From the NCBI RefSeq assembly GCF_900637665.1, contig NZ_LR134386.1, positions 3,960,501 through 4,024,500 on the forward strand: a stretch of DNA of 64,000 nucleotides, read 5' to 3'. The notes beneath the pieces are model-generated. The model had not been told where the DNA came from. It searched no databases and was given only the letters and a program-made list of their open reading frames with translations. Made by a program: the position numbers and the translations under genes. Source of the DNA: Chryseobacterium nakagawai. Its GTDB lineage: Bacteria > Bacteroidota > Bacteroidia > Flavobacteriales > Weeksellaceae. Below, piece by piece: positions 10,352 through 19,236 of the stretch (its first letter is position 1; every line of letters starts with the position of its first letter).

Positions 10352-11134
10352 ATGAATTTCGAAACACTATTATATGAACAGCAGGGACCTGTCGGAACAC
10401 TGACTATTAATCGTCCACAAGCCTTAAATGCTTTAAATGAAGTTGTTTTAAAAGAACTAAAAATATTTTCCGATCAGATAAAAACCACCCCAGGCATTCG
10501 CGTTCTGATCATCACAGGCTCCGGAGAAAAAGCTTTTGTTGCCGGTGCAGATATCAAAGCTATGCAAGGAATGACTCCTCAGGAAGCTGAAGCCTTTTCC
10601 ATCATGGCACAAACGGCTTTTAATGCTATTGAAGAATTACCGATGGCTGTCATTGCGGCAGTTAATGGCTTTGCATTAGGTGGCGGCTGTGAACTCGCAT
10701 TATCCTGCGACATTATTCTGGCCAGCGAGAAAGCTAAATTCGGATTGCCGGAAGTTACCTTAGGCTTATTACCTTGTTTTGGCGGAACACAGCGTCTTCC
10801 AAGAGCGATTGGCTTATACAAAGCAAGAGAAATGGTTTTCTCAGGCGAATTTTATTCAGCAGCTGCCTGTAAAGAATTTGGTTTTGTCAACCGGGTCATT
10901 GCTCCTGAAGAATTATTGAATGAGGCCCAAAAACTGGCAGAAACCATTGCCTTAAGAGGACCAATAGCTGTAGCCAAAGCAAAACAATCATTAAATACAG
11001 GCTTTGAACTGCATATTGCAGATGGGCTGAAACAAGAAGCCGCCTTATTTGGTGAGTTGTTTACAACCCAAGACCATAACGAAGGCATAGGCGCATTTAT
11101 AGAAAAAAGAAATCCTGATTTTACAGGGAAATAA
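10352..11134 (+). CDS. Enoyl-CoA hydratase, probably methacrylyl-CoA hydratase
   Basis: A 260-residue crotonase with [16 protein letters not shown] (oxyanion hole), [12 protein letters not shown] and [18 protein letters not shown], the last carrying the second catalytic glutamate position of true hydratases. I chose the ATG at 10352 because its product starts like typical hydratases. The frame extends upstream to 10220, but that part overlaps mmsB and is implausible. In this operon it would hydrate methacrylyl-CoA to 3-hydroxyisobutyryl-CoA; activity on other short enoyl-CoAs is likely too. Confidence 0.9.
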   Translation: MNFETLLYEQQGPVGTLTINRPQALNALNEVVLKELKIFSDQIKTTPGIRVLIITGSGEKAFVAGADIKAMQGMTPQEAEAFSIMAQTAFNAIEELPMAVIAAVNGFALGGGCELALSCDIILASEKAKFGLPEVTLGLLPCFGGTQRLPRAIGLYKAREMVFSGEFYSAAACKEFGFVNRVIAPEELLNEAQKLAETIALRGPIAVAKAKQSLNTGFELHIADGLKQEAALFGELFTTQDHNEGIGAFIEKRNPDFTGK

Positions 11135-11136
11135 TA

Positions 11137-11790
11137 ATGAAAATGAATTTTGAAAGAGAGCAATTAGTATTGCCGGAAGGAGGTAAAAAACTGTTGTTGC
11201 ACTCCTGTTGCGCTCCATGTTCCGGAGAAGTAATGGAAGCAATTATAGCATCAGGGATAGATTTTACCATCTTTTTTCATAATCCCAATATTCATCCAAA
11301 GAAAGAATATGATTTAAGAAAAGAAGAAAATATCCGTTTTGCTGAGAAACACAATATTCCTTTCGTTGATGCTGATTATGATGTGGATGAATGGTTCGCC
11401 AGAGCAAAAGGCATGGAATGGGAACCCGAAAGAGGAATCCGTTGTACGATGTGTTTTGATATGCGCTTTGAACGGACTGCATTGTATGCCTATGAAAACG
11501 GATTTGATATCATTTCCAGCTCACTGGGCATTTCTCGTTGGAAAAATATGGAGCAGATCAATGATTGCGGAATTCGTGCAGCCGGTCATTATGAAGGAAT
11601 TACTTACTGGACTTACAACTGGCGAAAGAAAGGCGGCTCAAAACGTATGCTTGACATCAGCAAAGAAGAACAGTTTTACATGCAGGAATATTGCGGCTGT
11701 GCCTATTCTTTAAGAGACACCAATAAATGGCGGGTGGAAACAGGAAGAGAGAAAATAAAATTGGGCGAAAAATATTATGGTAAAGACTGA
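11137..11790 (+). CDS. queH: Epoxyqueuosine reductase QueH
   Basis: Last step of queuosine tRNA-modification synthesis, reducing epoxyqueuosine to queuosine without B12. The 217-residue DUF208 protein shows all the cysteine signatures: CCAPC (residues 24-28), RCTMCFDMR (Cys103, Cys106) and CGC (186-188), plus HNPNIHP and [10 protein letters not shown]. It starts two bases after the enoyl-CoA hydratase stop, so it is almost certainly co-transcribed with it. The better-known enzyme for this reaction, QueG, requires cobalamin, so a B12-independent version in a B12-riboswitch operon is meaningful rather than incidental. Confidence 0.94.
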   Translation: MKMNFEREQLVLPEGGKKLLLHSCCAPCSGEVMEAIIASGIDFTIFFHNPNIHPKKEYDLRKEENIRFAEKHNIPFVDADYDVDEWFARAKGMEWEPERGIRCTMCFDMRFERTALYAYENGFDIISSSLGISRWKNMEQINDCGIRAAGHYEGITYWTYNWRKKGGSKRMLDISKEEQFYMQEYCGCAYSLRDTNKWRVETGREKIKLGEKYYGKD

Positions 11791-11860
11791 AAATATATTT
11801 TTCTTGATCTCATTTAGAGGAAATCATTTCATCTTATCACCATCAATTTCAATAAATAGG

Positions 11861-11893
11861 ATGCCCATTTCCAATAAAATGGGCATATTTTAT
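11861..11893 (+). terminator. Intrinsic terminator of the prp/valine/queH operon
   Basis: ATGCCCATTT (11861-11870) pairs with AAATGGGCAT (11877-11886) around a 6-base loop and is followed by ATTTTATA. It is the first clear terminator-like hairpin after queH. Confidence 0.7.
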
Positions 11894-12195
11894 AATAATA
11901 TAAGATTCTGAAAGCCTAGCATAAAAAAATAAGTAATGTTTTCAAACAATACTCTTAAAAAGAAAGCAAAATCGCTATTGGTATCAGATATATTCTTCAT
12001 GGATAAAAGGATTTCATGGAATATGCAATGATGCTAAGATTTTATCTACGATAAAATTATATACTGTTAACAATATATTTTTATCATTACCTCCACCCAT
12101 TTTATTTGTAGAAATGTATGGGTCTATGGGTTCAAAAAAATTAACCACATAGGCACATAGAATATTTCATGTAAAAGATGATTTGAAAATCATTT
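11894..12195. other. Intergenic spacer containing repeat copy A
   Basis: Between the queH terminator and the tetR operator. No ORF of note. The only recognisable element is the degenerate inverted repeat at 12117-12160, listed separately. Confidence 0.4.
12117..12160. repeat. Inverted repeat, family copy A (degenerate)
   Basis: TTAACCACATAGGCACATAG (12141-12160) is preceded by a diverged reverse copy, TATGGGTCTATGGGTT (12117-12132), making an imperfect stem around an A-rich loop. The same unit recurs at 19108-19155, 20172-20278 and 20736-20837. Confidence 0.6.
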
Positions 12196-12211
12196 TTAAT
12201 CATTTGATTAA
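12196..12211. promoter_or_regulatory. Candidate TetR operator O1
   Basis: TTAATCATTTGATTAA is a perfect palindrome of two 7-base half sites with a 2-base centre. The same sequence in reverse complement occurs at 12912-12927 in front of the tolC-like gene. It overlaps the TTTG (-33) element of the tetR promoter, fitting autorepression. Confidence 0.65.
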
Positions 12212-12237
12212 ATCAAAATAATAAGTTTGTATATTTG
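12203..12237 (+). promoter_or_regulatory. Promoter of the tetR-efflux operon
   Basis: TTTG at 12203-12206 and an exact TAnnTTTG box (TATATTTG, 12230-12237) 23 bases further. The ATG follows 25 bases later. The upstream element lies inside the palindrome O1. Confidence 0.6.
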
Positions 12238-12262
12238 TATCTGAAACGAATTTTGATGCAAC

Positions 12263-12895
12263 ATGGCAAAAACTAAAGAAGTTAATAATCTGGATACTTC
12301 AACTGAAGAAAAAATTAAGGAAGCAGCCCGTACAGTATTCCACCAAAAGGGCTTTGCAGCTACCCGTACAAGGGATATTGCTGAAGAAGCAGGAATCAAT
12401 CTCGCTTTACTCAACTATTACTTCCGAAGTAAACAGAAGTTATTTGATATTATCATGCTGGAAACGTTGTCCGGCTTTATCCATCATCTTACCACCATCT
12501 TGAATGACGGCAAAACCAGTCTGGAAAAAAAGATAGAACTCATTGCATCCAATTATATTAATTTCCTTTCCGGAGAACCGGGTCTACCGCTTTTTATCAT
12601 GAGTGAACTGAGGAACAACCCTACCGGCCTGATGGGTAAATTACCTATTAAAGATATTGTGTTGAATTCTGAATTTATTAAGCAATATCAGACAGCAGTT
12701 GAGAACGAGGAAGTAACCGAACCTAATCCTCTGCAATTCTTAATGAATGTAATGGGATTAGTTATTTTTCCATTTATTGCTCAGCCGTTGATCACATCCA
12801 TCAGCAAAATAGACAACCAACAATTCAGCCAGATGATGCAGGAGCGTAAAAAACTCATTCCGGTTTGGATAAAAGCAATGATGAAGGCGAAATAA
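12263..12895 (+). CDS. TetR/AcrR-family repressor of the efflux operon
   Basis: A 210-residue TetR-family protein. The DNA-binding domain covers residues 13-60 with AARTVFHQKGFAATRTRDIA and the recognition helix around NLALLNYYFRSKQKLF. The rest is a ligand-binding helical domain too variable to predict a ligand. It stands directly upstream of, and co-directional with, an outer-membrane factor, adaptor, two ABC ATPases and two permeases. The same set with a TetR regulator (CecR) is known for the ybhGFSR exporter of Escherichia coli. Identical palindromes before it and before the next gene suggest it controls both. Confidence 0.9.
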   Translation: MAKTKEVNNLDTSTEEKIKEAARTVFHQKGFAATRTRDIAEEAGINLALLNYYFRSKQKLFDIIMLETLSGFIHHLTTILNDGKTSLEKKIELIASNYINFLSGEPGLPLFIMSELRNNPTGLMGKLPIKDIVLNSEFIKQYQTAVENEEVTEPNPLQFLMNVMGLVIFPFIAQPLITSISKIDNQQFSQMMQERKKLIPVWIKAMMKAK

Positions 12896-12911
12896 TTTTT
12901 TTGCCACCAAA

Positions 12912-12927
12912 TTAATCAAATGATTAA
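12912..12927. promoter_or_regulatory. Candidate TetR operator O2
   Basis: TTAATCAAATGATTAA is the exact reverse complement of O1 (12196-12211). It sits in the 46-base gap between tetR and the TolC-family gene, 14 bases before its ATG, so it would either serve an internal promoter or act as a roadblock. Confidence 0.6.
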
Positions 12928-12941
12928 AACAAAATAATAAA

Positions 12942-14213
12942 ATGATATACAAAACACTTTTGACTATTGGCTTGGGGTTATTAGCTGTTTCAGTCAATGC
13001 ACAGTCACTCACGTTGGAGGAATGTTACCTTCTGGCAAGAGAAAACTACCCTGCTGTCAAAAAAATGAATCTGGTCGCTCAATCGGCAGACTATACCATC
13101 AGAAATGTCAACAAAAGGTTTTTACCACAGTTTAATATCTCTGGTCAGGCAACATATCAATCTCAGGTAGTTGATTATGGTGCCTTACTTGGTGGTGCCT
13201 CTCCTATGGGATTTTCTCCACCAACATTCAGTAAAGACCAATACAGGATTTCCGGAGAAGTTGAGCAATTATTATTTGATGGCGGAAACACTCATTATCA
13301 AAATGAAATCACAAAAGCCAATGCCGGATTACAAAAGCAAAATGTGGAAATAGAACTGTATACCATCAATGACCGTATCAACGCCATCTTCTTTTCTATT
13401 TTTTTGCTGGATGCCCAGTTGAAACTCAACGAACTTAAAGTTGCCAATCTGCAGACTCAATTGGATAAAGCGGAAGCTGCCTATAAATATGGTACAGCTT
13501 ATGCAAGCGATGTCAATGAACTAAAAGCTGAGATCGAGAATACAAAATCAGTAAATATTGATTACGAAGGAAATCGTTCAGCTTTTTTAAAAATGCTTTC
13601 TATTTTTACCGGTAAGGAGCTTACCTCATCCTCCGAGTTAGTAAAACCTGAACTTATTCTATCATCAGAGGAAATCAACAGGCCGGAGCTTAAAATGTTC
13701 GATTTACAGAAAGATATTTATGAAGCACAGACAAAACAGTTGAAATCAAGTTACATGCCTACTTTCAAAGCTTTTTTTCAGGGAGCTTACGGACGACCTA
13801 CTCTTAATCCTATTTCTAATGATTTTGGAGCGTGGTATATCACCGGCATCCGTCTGAATTGGTCATTGGGAAGTCTTTATACTTTAAAAAATCAACGTTC
13901 AATCTATGACCTCAGCAGCCAGACAGCAGATGCTGATAAAGAAACTTTCATCCGAAATGTAAAGTTGGATATTGCCCAACAGGATGAAAATATAAAAAAA
14001 TACGCAGAAATGATCGGCCAGGATCAAAAAACAATAGAACTGAGGGAAGCAGTCACAAGGTCTGCCTCAGCTCAGCTCACCAATGGGGTTATTACCACCC
14101 ACGAATACATTCAGAAAATCAATAATGAAAACGCAGCAAAGCAAAACCTTATTCTTCATCAGATACAGCTGCTTCAGTCACAATATAATTTAAAATTCAA
14201 ATCAGGCCATTAA
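12942..14213 (+). CDS. TolC-family outer-membrane efflux protein
   Basis: Trimeric outer-membrane channel of an export pump. The 423-residue protein starts with a signal peptide ending near VNAQS (residue 21) and then SLTLEECYLLARENYPAVKK, the usual N-terminus of Bacteroidota TolC homologues. Two long helical, Gln/Lys-rich repeats fit the outer-membrane-efflux-protein domain pair. It leads the pump genes. The next gene, 16 bases downstream, encodes the periplasmic adaptor. Confidence 0.9.
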   Translation: MIYKTLLTIGLGLLAVSVNAQSLTLEECYLLARENYPAVKKMNLVAQSADYTIRNVNKRFLPQFNISGQATYQSQVVDYGALLGGASPMGFSPPTFSKDQYRISGEVEQLLFDGGNTHYQNEITKANAGLQKQNVEIELYTINDRINAIFFSIFLLDAQLKLNELKVANLQTQLDKAEAAYKYGTAYASDVNELKAEIENTKSVNIDYEGNRSAFLKMLSIFTGKELTSSSELVKPELILSSEEINRPELKMFDLQKDIYEAQTKQLKSSYMPTFKAFFQGAYGRPTLNPISNDFGAWYITGIRLNWSLGSLYTLKNQRSIYDLSSQTADADKETFIRNVKLDIAQQDENIKKYAEMIGQDQKTIELREAVTRSASAQLTNGVITTHEYIQKINNENAAKQNLILHQIQLLQSQYNLKFKSGH

Positions 14214-14229
14214 TCATAAATGTAACAAC

Positions 14230-15159
14230 ATGAAAAAATATATAGTAATTGTTTCAGCAGCATTATTTCTGAATGCCTGTACGCAGAAAAACGACTATGA
14301 TGCTTCGGGGAATTTTGAAGCTGATGAAGTGATTGTATCCGCACAACAAAACGGTTTGCTCCTTTCGTACAATGTAAAAGAAGGAGCACAATTGAAATCA
14401 GGTGATCCGGTAGGACAGATTGATGTAAAGGTTGCAGAACTTCAGAAGCAACAAACTGAAGCCAGTATTGCTGCCTTAAATGAAAAAACAATCGCTCCTG
14501 GTGACCAGACGGAACTGGTACGCAGGCAGCTCGAAGTACAGAAATCACAGTTAGCACAACAATTAAGAGAAAAAAGCCGTACTGAAAACCTGGTAAAAGC
14601 AGATGCTGCCACCCGTAAACAGCTGGATGATATCAATGCCTCCATAGATCAACTTAAAAAACAGATTGCTGTTACGGAACAACAGCTTAAACTGAATACT
14701 TACAACACCAATACACAGAACCGAAGTATATTGAGTGAAAAAGCACCTATGGAGAAAGCTGCCGCACAAATCCAGGAACAAATTAATAAAGGGCAGATCA
14801 TTAACCCAATCAAAGGAACAGTATTAACAAATTATGCTTTGCAGGGCGAGCTTCAGGTCATTGGAAAGCCATTGTATAAAATTGCCAATACGGAAAATCT
14901 TGATTTAAAAGCGTATGTGACAGGTATACAACTATCACAAATTAAGATAGGGCAACAGGTAAAAGTTAGGATTGATAATGGTAAAGACAGTTACAAAGAA
15001 TATCCGGGAACCATTACCTGGATTTCCTCTAAATCTGAATTTTCGCCGAAAACCATTCAAACCAAAGATGAAAGAGCCAATCTGGTGTATGCCATGAAAG
15101 TAAATGTGAAAAATGATGGTTATCTGAAGATCGGAATGTATGGAGAAGTAATCTTTTAA
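14230..15159 (+). CDS. HlyD-family periplasmic adaptor lipoprotein
   Basis: Membrane-fusion protein linking the inner-membrane ABC transporter to the TolC channel. The 309-residue product has a lipoprotein signal peptide with lipobox LNAC (Cys17). A lipoyl-like hairpin half follows (SAQQNGLLLSYNVKEGAQLK), then a long coiled coil of about residues 80-180 and a beta-barrel region beginning INPIKGTVLTNYALQGELQ. It is similar in plan to YbhG/YhiI. It is followed after 12 bases by the first ATPase. Confidence 0.9.
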   Translation: MKKYIVIVSAALFLNACTQKNDYDASGNFEADEVIVSAQQNGLLLSYNVKEGAQLKSGDPVGQIDVKVAELQKQQTEASIAALNEKTIAPGDQTELVRRQLEVQKSQLAQQLREKSRTENLVKADAATRKQLDDINASIDQLKKQIAVTEQQLKLNTYNTNTQNRSILSEKAPMEKAAAQIQEQINKGQIINPIKGTVLTNYALQGELQVIGKPLYKIANTENLDLKAYVTGIQLSQIKIGQQVKVRIDNGKDSYKEYPGTITWISSKSEFSPKTIQTKDERANLVYAMKVNVKNDGYLKIGMYGEVIF

Positions 15160-15171
15160 TGGATCATTGAT

Positions 15172-16107
15172 ATGAGTTCAATAACAGTAAAAAATATCGT
15201 CAAAACCTATAATAAAGGGGAAGTAAAAGCAGTCAATGATGTTTCTTTTGATGTACAGAATGGAGAGCTATTTGGTCTGATCGGCCCTGACGGAGCCGGC
15301 AAAACTTCCCTGTTCCGTATTCTCACGACCTTATTGCTTGCAGACAGCGGAACAGCGACTGTAGAAGGGTTTGATGTCATCAAAGACTACAGGAAAATCA
15401 GGAATATCGTTGGATATATGCCCGGAAAATTCTCACTGTATCAGGATCTGACCATAGAGGAAAACCTTAATTTCTTTGCTACGGTTTTTGGAACTACCAT
15501 TGAAGACAATTATAACCTTATCAAAGACATTTATGAACAGATTAAACCCTTTAATAAACGCAGGGCTGGAAAACTTTCCGGTGGGATGAAGCAGAAACTG
15601 GCTTTATGCTGTGCTTTAATCCATAAACCTGAAGTTTTGTTTCTGGATGAACCTACAACAGGGGTAGACGTGGTTTCAAGAAAAGAATTTTGGGATATGC
15701 TTGGTCAACTGAAAGCACAAGGTATTACGATTGTTGTTTCAACACCTTATATGGATGAAGCCACTCTCTGTGATCGGATTGCTTTGATGCAGAATGGCAA
15801 TATTATGTCTATTGATACCCCGGAAAATATTGTCAAAAGCTTTCCGAAAACCCTGTTTGCGGCCAAAGCTAATAATATTTATCAGCTTTTACAAGATGTA
15901 CGTTCTACGGAAGAAGTAGAAAGCTGCTACACATTCGGCGAATATATGCACCTTACTCTGAAATCCAATGAAACAGATGTTATAGATGCCATGCGGATTA
16001 TAGGTCAAAATCATCCTGACGGACTGGAGGTGAAAATTGTAACCCCAACGATTGAAGACAGTTTTATCCGCCTCATGAATGAACACCATAATGAACCCGT
16101 GAAATAG
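15172..16107 (+). CDS. ABC transporter ATP-binding protein (first of pair)
   Basis: A 311-residue ATPase for multidrug export. Walker A is GPDGAGKT (an Asp replaces the usual Asn), the signature is LSGGMKQKLALC and Walker B is VLFLDEPTTGVD; all are intact. The C-terminal 80 residues extend past the nucleotide-binding domain. In the E. coli ybh system the two ATPase halves are fused in one protein (YbhF); here they are separate genes 7 bases apart, so they probably form a heterodimer. Confidence 0.93.
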   Translation: MSSITVKNIVKTYNKGEVKAVNDVSFDVQNGELFGLIGPDGAGKTSLFRILTTLLLADSGTATVEGFDVIKDYRKIRNIVGYMPGKFSLYQDLTIEENLNFFATVFGTTIEDNYNLIKDIYEQIKPFNKRRAGKLSGGMKQKLALCCALIHKPEVLFLDEPTTGVDVVSRKEFWDMLGQLKAQGITIVVSTPYMDEATLCDRIALMQNGNIMSIDTPENIVKSFPKTLFAAKANNIYQLLQDVRSTEEVESCYTFGEYMHLTLKSNETDVIDAMRIIGQNHPDGLEVKIVTPTIEDSFIRLMNEHHNEPVK

Positions 16108-16114
16108 CAACCTG

Positions 16115-16858
16115 ATGGAAAATAAAGCAATTGTCTGTAAAAATTTAACCAAGAAATTTGGGGATTTCAATGCGGTTGACGGAATTACCTTTGATGTGAA
16201 TCAGGGGGAAATCTTCGGGTTTCTGGGAGCTAACGGAGCAGGAAAAACTACTGCCATGCGAATTCTTTGCGGACTTTCCTATCCCACTTCAGGAGAAGCT
16301 TCAGTGGCGGGCTATGACGTGTATAAACAACAGGAACAGATTAAAAAAAACATAGGCTATATGAGTCAGAAGTTTTCCCTGTATGATAATCTTACCATAG
16401 TAGAAAACATTGAGTTTTATGGTGGCGTATATGGCGTTTCAAGGCCGGAAATAAAAACACGCAGTAATGAACTGATTACGACACTCGGACTTGAAAAAGA
16501 AGCCAAAAAATTAGTCGGTGAACTGCCTTTGGGCTGGAAGCAGAAACTGGCTTTCTCAGTTGCTATTTTCCATCGTCCTAAAATTGTTTTTTTAGATGAG
16601 CCCACCGGAGGGGTTGATCCTGTAACCAGACGGCAATTTTGGGACATGATCTATGAGGCTGCAGGAAATGGAATCACTGTTTTTGTAACGACACACTATA
16701 TGGATGAAGCAGAATACTGTAACCGCATCAGTGTAATGGTGGATGGCCGTGTAGAAGCATTAGACAGCCCTTCGAGTCTGAAAAAACAGTTCAATACCGA
16801 TACTATGGATGATGTTTTTTATCAACTGGCAAGAGGAGCAAAAAGAAAATCAGATTAA
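16115..16858 (+). CDS. ABC transporter ATP-binding protein (second of pair, degenerate signature)
   Basis: A 247-residue ATPase with Walker A GANGAGKTT and Walker B IVFLDEPTGGVD. The ABC signature reads LPLGWKQKL instead of LSGGQ. Its partner at 15172 has a normal signature, so the heterodimer would have one standard and one altered ATP site. It ends one base before the first permease start. Confidence 0.92.
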   Translation: MENKAIVCKNLTKKFGDFNAVDGITFDVNQGEIFGFLGANGAGKTTAMRILCGLSYPTSGEASVAGYDVYKQQEQIKKNIGYMSQKFSLYDNLTIVENIEFYGGVYGVSRPEIKTRSNELITTLGLEKEAKKLVGELPLGWKQKLAFSVAIFHRPKIVFLDEPTGGVDPVTRRQFWDMIYEAAGNGITVFVTTHYMDEAEYCNRISVMVDGRVEALDSPSSLKKQFNTDTMDDVFYQLARGAKRKSD

Positions 16859-16859
16859 G

Positions 16860-17963
16860 ATGAAACAACTATTAGCTTTCATACGCAAAGAATTTTATCA
16901 TGTATTCCGGGACAGGCGTACCCTGCTGATCCTTTTTGGATTACCCATTGCTCAGATCGTTCTTTTCGGTTTTGCTTTGAGCAGTGAGGTGAAAAATATT
17001 GGTCTTGCCATACAGGATAATGCTCAGGATGTACAATCTGAGCAGATTATCTCCAAAATAGAATCCAGTTCTTATTTTAAGGTTAAAGAGCCTATACTCC
17101 ATTACAAAGATATTGAAAAACGCTTCAGAGAAGGTGAAATAAAATGTGCTGTTATCTTCCCTGCCAGTTTCGGTTCAGATCTGTATAAAGCAGAAGGAGC
17201 GCAGATCCAGGTTATTGCTGATGCTTCAGACCCGAATAATGCCACCATCGTGACCAATTATCTGAATACCATTATCGGTAATTACCAGCAGGAACTCAAT
17301 CCTACGGTAAAACCATCTTATCAGATCATTCCTGAAATACGACAGCTGTATAACGAGGAACAAAATGGCTCTCTCAACTTTATTCCGGGTGTGATTGCCT
17401 TGATATTTATGATTGTCAGTACTGCATTAACCTCTGTAGCGGTAGTGCGTGAAAAGGAACTTGGAACCATGGAAATCCTGTTGGTTTCTCCTTTTAAGCC
17501 CATCATGGTGCTGATTGCAAAAGCAATTCCTTATTTGGTCTTATCACTCATCGATTTCATTATCATTTTACTGCTTTCTGTATTCTTTCTCCATGTAGAA
17601 ATAAGAGGCAGTCTGGTATTGATCTTCGCAGAAAGCATTCTTTTCATTATCACCTGTCTTTCACTGGGATTATTGATTTCAAATATCACGGCTTCACAAC
17701 AAACCGCTATGCTGATTTCAATGATGGGTATGATGATGCCCACCATGATATTGACAGGTTTTATGTTTCCTCTGGAAAATATGCCGAAGGTCTTTCAATG
17801 GATCTCCCATATTGTACCATCGAGATATTATTACAGTATCATTAAATCTGTCATGCTGAAAGGGCTTGGCTTTAAATACGTCTGGAAAGAAACACTTATT
17901 CTGGCCTTGATGGCAACAGGTCTGTTAACACTTGCATTAAGAAATTTTAAAATCCGGTTATAG
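16860..17963 (+). CDS. ABC-2 type transporter permease (first of pair)
   Basis: Inner-membrane permease of 367 residues. After an N-terminal helix (IRKEFYHVFRDRRTLLILFG) comes a large periplasmic loop and then five hydrophobic segments from about residue 170 on, the ABC-2 layout of YbhS/YhhJ-type exporters. I chose the ATG at 16860, one base after the preceding stop, because upstream in-frame starts at 16809 lie inside the ATPase gene. The last base of its TAG stop is the first base of the next gene. Confidence 0.92.
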   Translation: MKQLLAFIRKEFYHVFRDRRTLLILFGLPIAQIVLFGFALSSEVKNIGLAIQDNAQDVQSEQIISKIESSSYFKVKEPILHYKDIEKRFREGEIKCAVIFPASFGSDLYKAEGAQIQVIADASDPNNATIVTNYLNTIIGNYQQELNPTVKPSYQIIPEIRQLYNEEQNGSLNFIPGVIALIFMIVSTALTSVAVVREKELGTMEILLVSPFKPIMVLIAKAIPYLVLSLIDFIIILLLSVFFLHVEIRGSLVLIFAESILFIITCLSLGLLISNITASQQTAMLISMMGMMMPTMILTGFMFPLENMPKVFQWISHIVPSRYYYSIIKSVMLKGLGFKYVWKETLILALMATGLLTLALRNFKIRL

Positions 17964-19084
17964 TGAAGATATTACGTTTTATATTACAAAAAGAATTCCG
18001 TCAGATACTGAGGGACAAAACGATCTTGTCTATGATGCTTTTTGCTCCCATTATGCAGCTGATTATTTTACCTATGGCAGCCAATTTTGAGGTAAAAAAT
18101 GTAAATGTAGCTTTTGTTGACCAGGATCACAGCAGCTATTCTCAAAAGCTGGCCCATAAAATAGCTTCATCAGGATATTTCAAGATGGCAGGTCATCCCA
18201 ATTCTTACAAAGAAGGCCTGGAATTGATTGAATATGGAGATGCAGATCTGGTGCTGGAAATTCCCTCTGGATTTGAAAGAAATCTTGTTCGGGAAGGAAG
18301 TCAGAAAGTCAATCTATCGGTAGATGCTATTAATGGAACAAAAGCATCTCTGGGAGCAGCTTATCTGCTACAGGTTCTGGCAGATTTCAATACGAATCTT
18401 GATATTAATATTAAATTACCCAACGGTCAAATTGCCCCCAACACAAAACTGTCTGTCATAAGTTCTAACTGGTACAATCCAAAAGCGGAATACAAATACT
18501 ATATGGTTCCGGGAATTCTGGTATTATTACTTACATTGATCGGAGGCTTTATCACAGCTTTAAATATTGTAAAGGAAAAAGAGATCGGGACAATTGAACA
18601 AATCAACGTAACCCCTATTCAGAAATGGCAATTTATCCTTGGCAAACTCATTCCGTTCTGGGTAATGGGAATCACAGTCTTTACCCTCGGGCTCCTTGTG
18701 ATGTATCTGTTTTATGGTATTTTCCCAAAAGGCAGCTTATGGGTACTTTACCTCTTTGCGTCTGTTTACCTGGTGGCTTTACTTGGCTTCGGACTGTTGA
18801 TTTCAACGTTTGCAGACACACAGCTTCAGGCGATGTTCATTGCCTTTTTCTTTATGATGGTATTTATGTTGATGAGCGGGTTCTTTACCAGTATAGACAG
18901 TATGCCGGACTGGGCAATCACAGTTTCCAATTTCACTCCGGTAACCCATTTTATTAAAGTTGTCCGGTTAATTGTCCTGAAAGGATCTGGATTGGCAGAT
19001 GTAGGAACAGAACTCGGTTATCTGGCTTTATTTGCTGTAGTTTTAAATAGTTTTGCCATTTGGAATTATAGAAAAACGAGCTAA
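17963..19084 (+). CDS. ABC-2 type transporter permease (second of pair)
   Basis: A 373-residue paralogue of the preceding permease with the same plan: ILQKEFRQILRDKTILSMML at the N-terminus, a periplasmic loop and a C-terminal group of hydrophobic helices. The start codon is GTG at 17963, overlapping the TAG stop of the upstream gene by one base (TAGTG), a sign of translational coupling and equal dosage. It is the last gene of the efflux operon. Repeat copy B begins 24 bases after its stop. Confidence 0.91.
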   Translation: MKILRFILQKEFRQILRDKTILSMMLFAPIMQLIILPMAANFEVKNVNVAFVDQDHSSYSQKLAHKIASSGYFKMAGHPNSYKEGLELIEYGDADLVLEIPSGFERNLVREGSQKVNLSVDAINGTKASLGAAYLLQVLADFNTNLDINIKLPNGQIAPNTKLSVISSNWYNPKAEYKYYMVPGILVLLLTLIGGFITALNIVKEKEIGTIEQINVTPIQKWQFILGKLIPFWVMGITVFTLGLLVMYLFYGIFPKGSLWVLYLFASVYLVALLGFGLLISTFADTQLQAMFIAFFFMMVFMLMSGFFTSIDSMPDWAITVSNFTPVTHFIKVVRLIVLKGSGLADVGTELGYLALFAVVLNSFAIWNYRKTS

Positions 19085-19107
19085 TAGAAAAATAATCTAC
19101 GAGAAGG

Positions 19108-19155
19108 CTATGTGCCTATGCGGCCTAATAAAATTTTAACCACATAGGCACATGG
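19108..19155. repeat. Inverted repeat, family copy B
   Basis: CTATGTGCCTATG (19108-19120) pairs with CATAGGCACATGG (19143-19155) to give a strong hairpin between two convergent genes. It could also stop transcription from either side. The arms are the same unit as in copies A, C and D, but arranged close together. Confidence 0.7.
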
Positions 19156-19236
19156 ATTTTTTCATATGGATACCGCTCCTTTATAAATAAAAAGATATTA
19201 TTACAAAGCTTTTGTTACTTTTGGGGTTCAAATAAT

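Noticed and set aside
11339..11713. Alternative plus-strand frame within queH
   Set aside because: It overlaps the queH coding sequence, whose cysteine motifs are all conserved; the alternative frame has no recognisable features.
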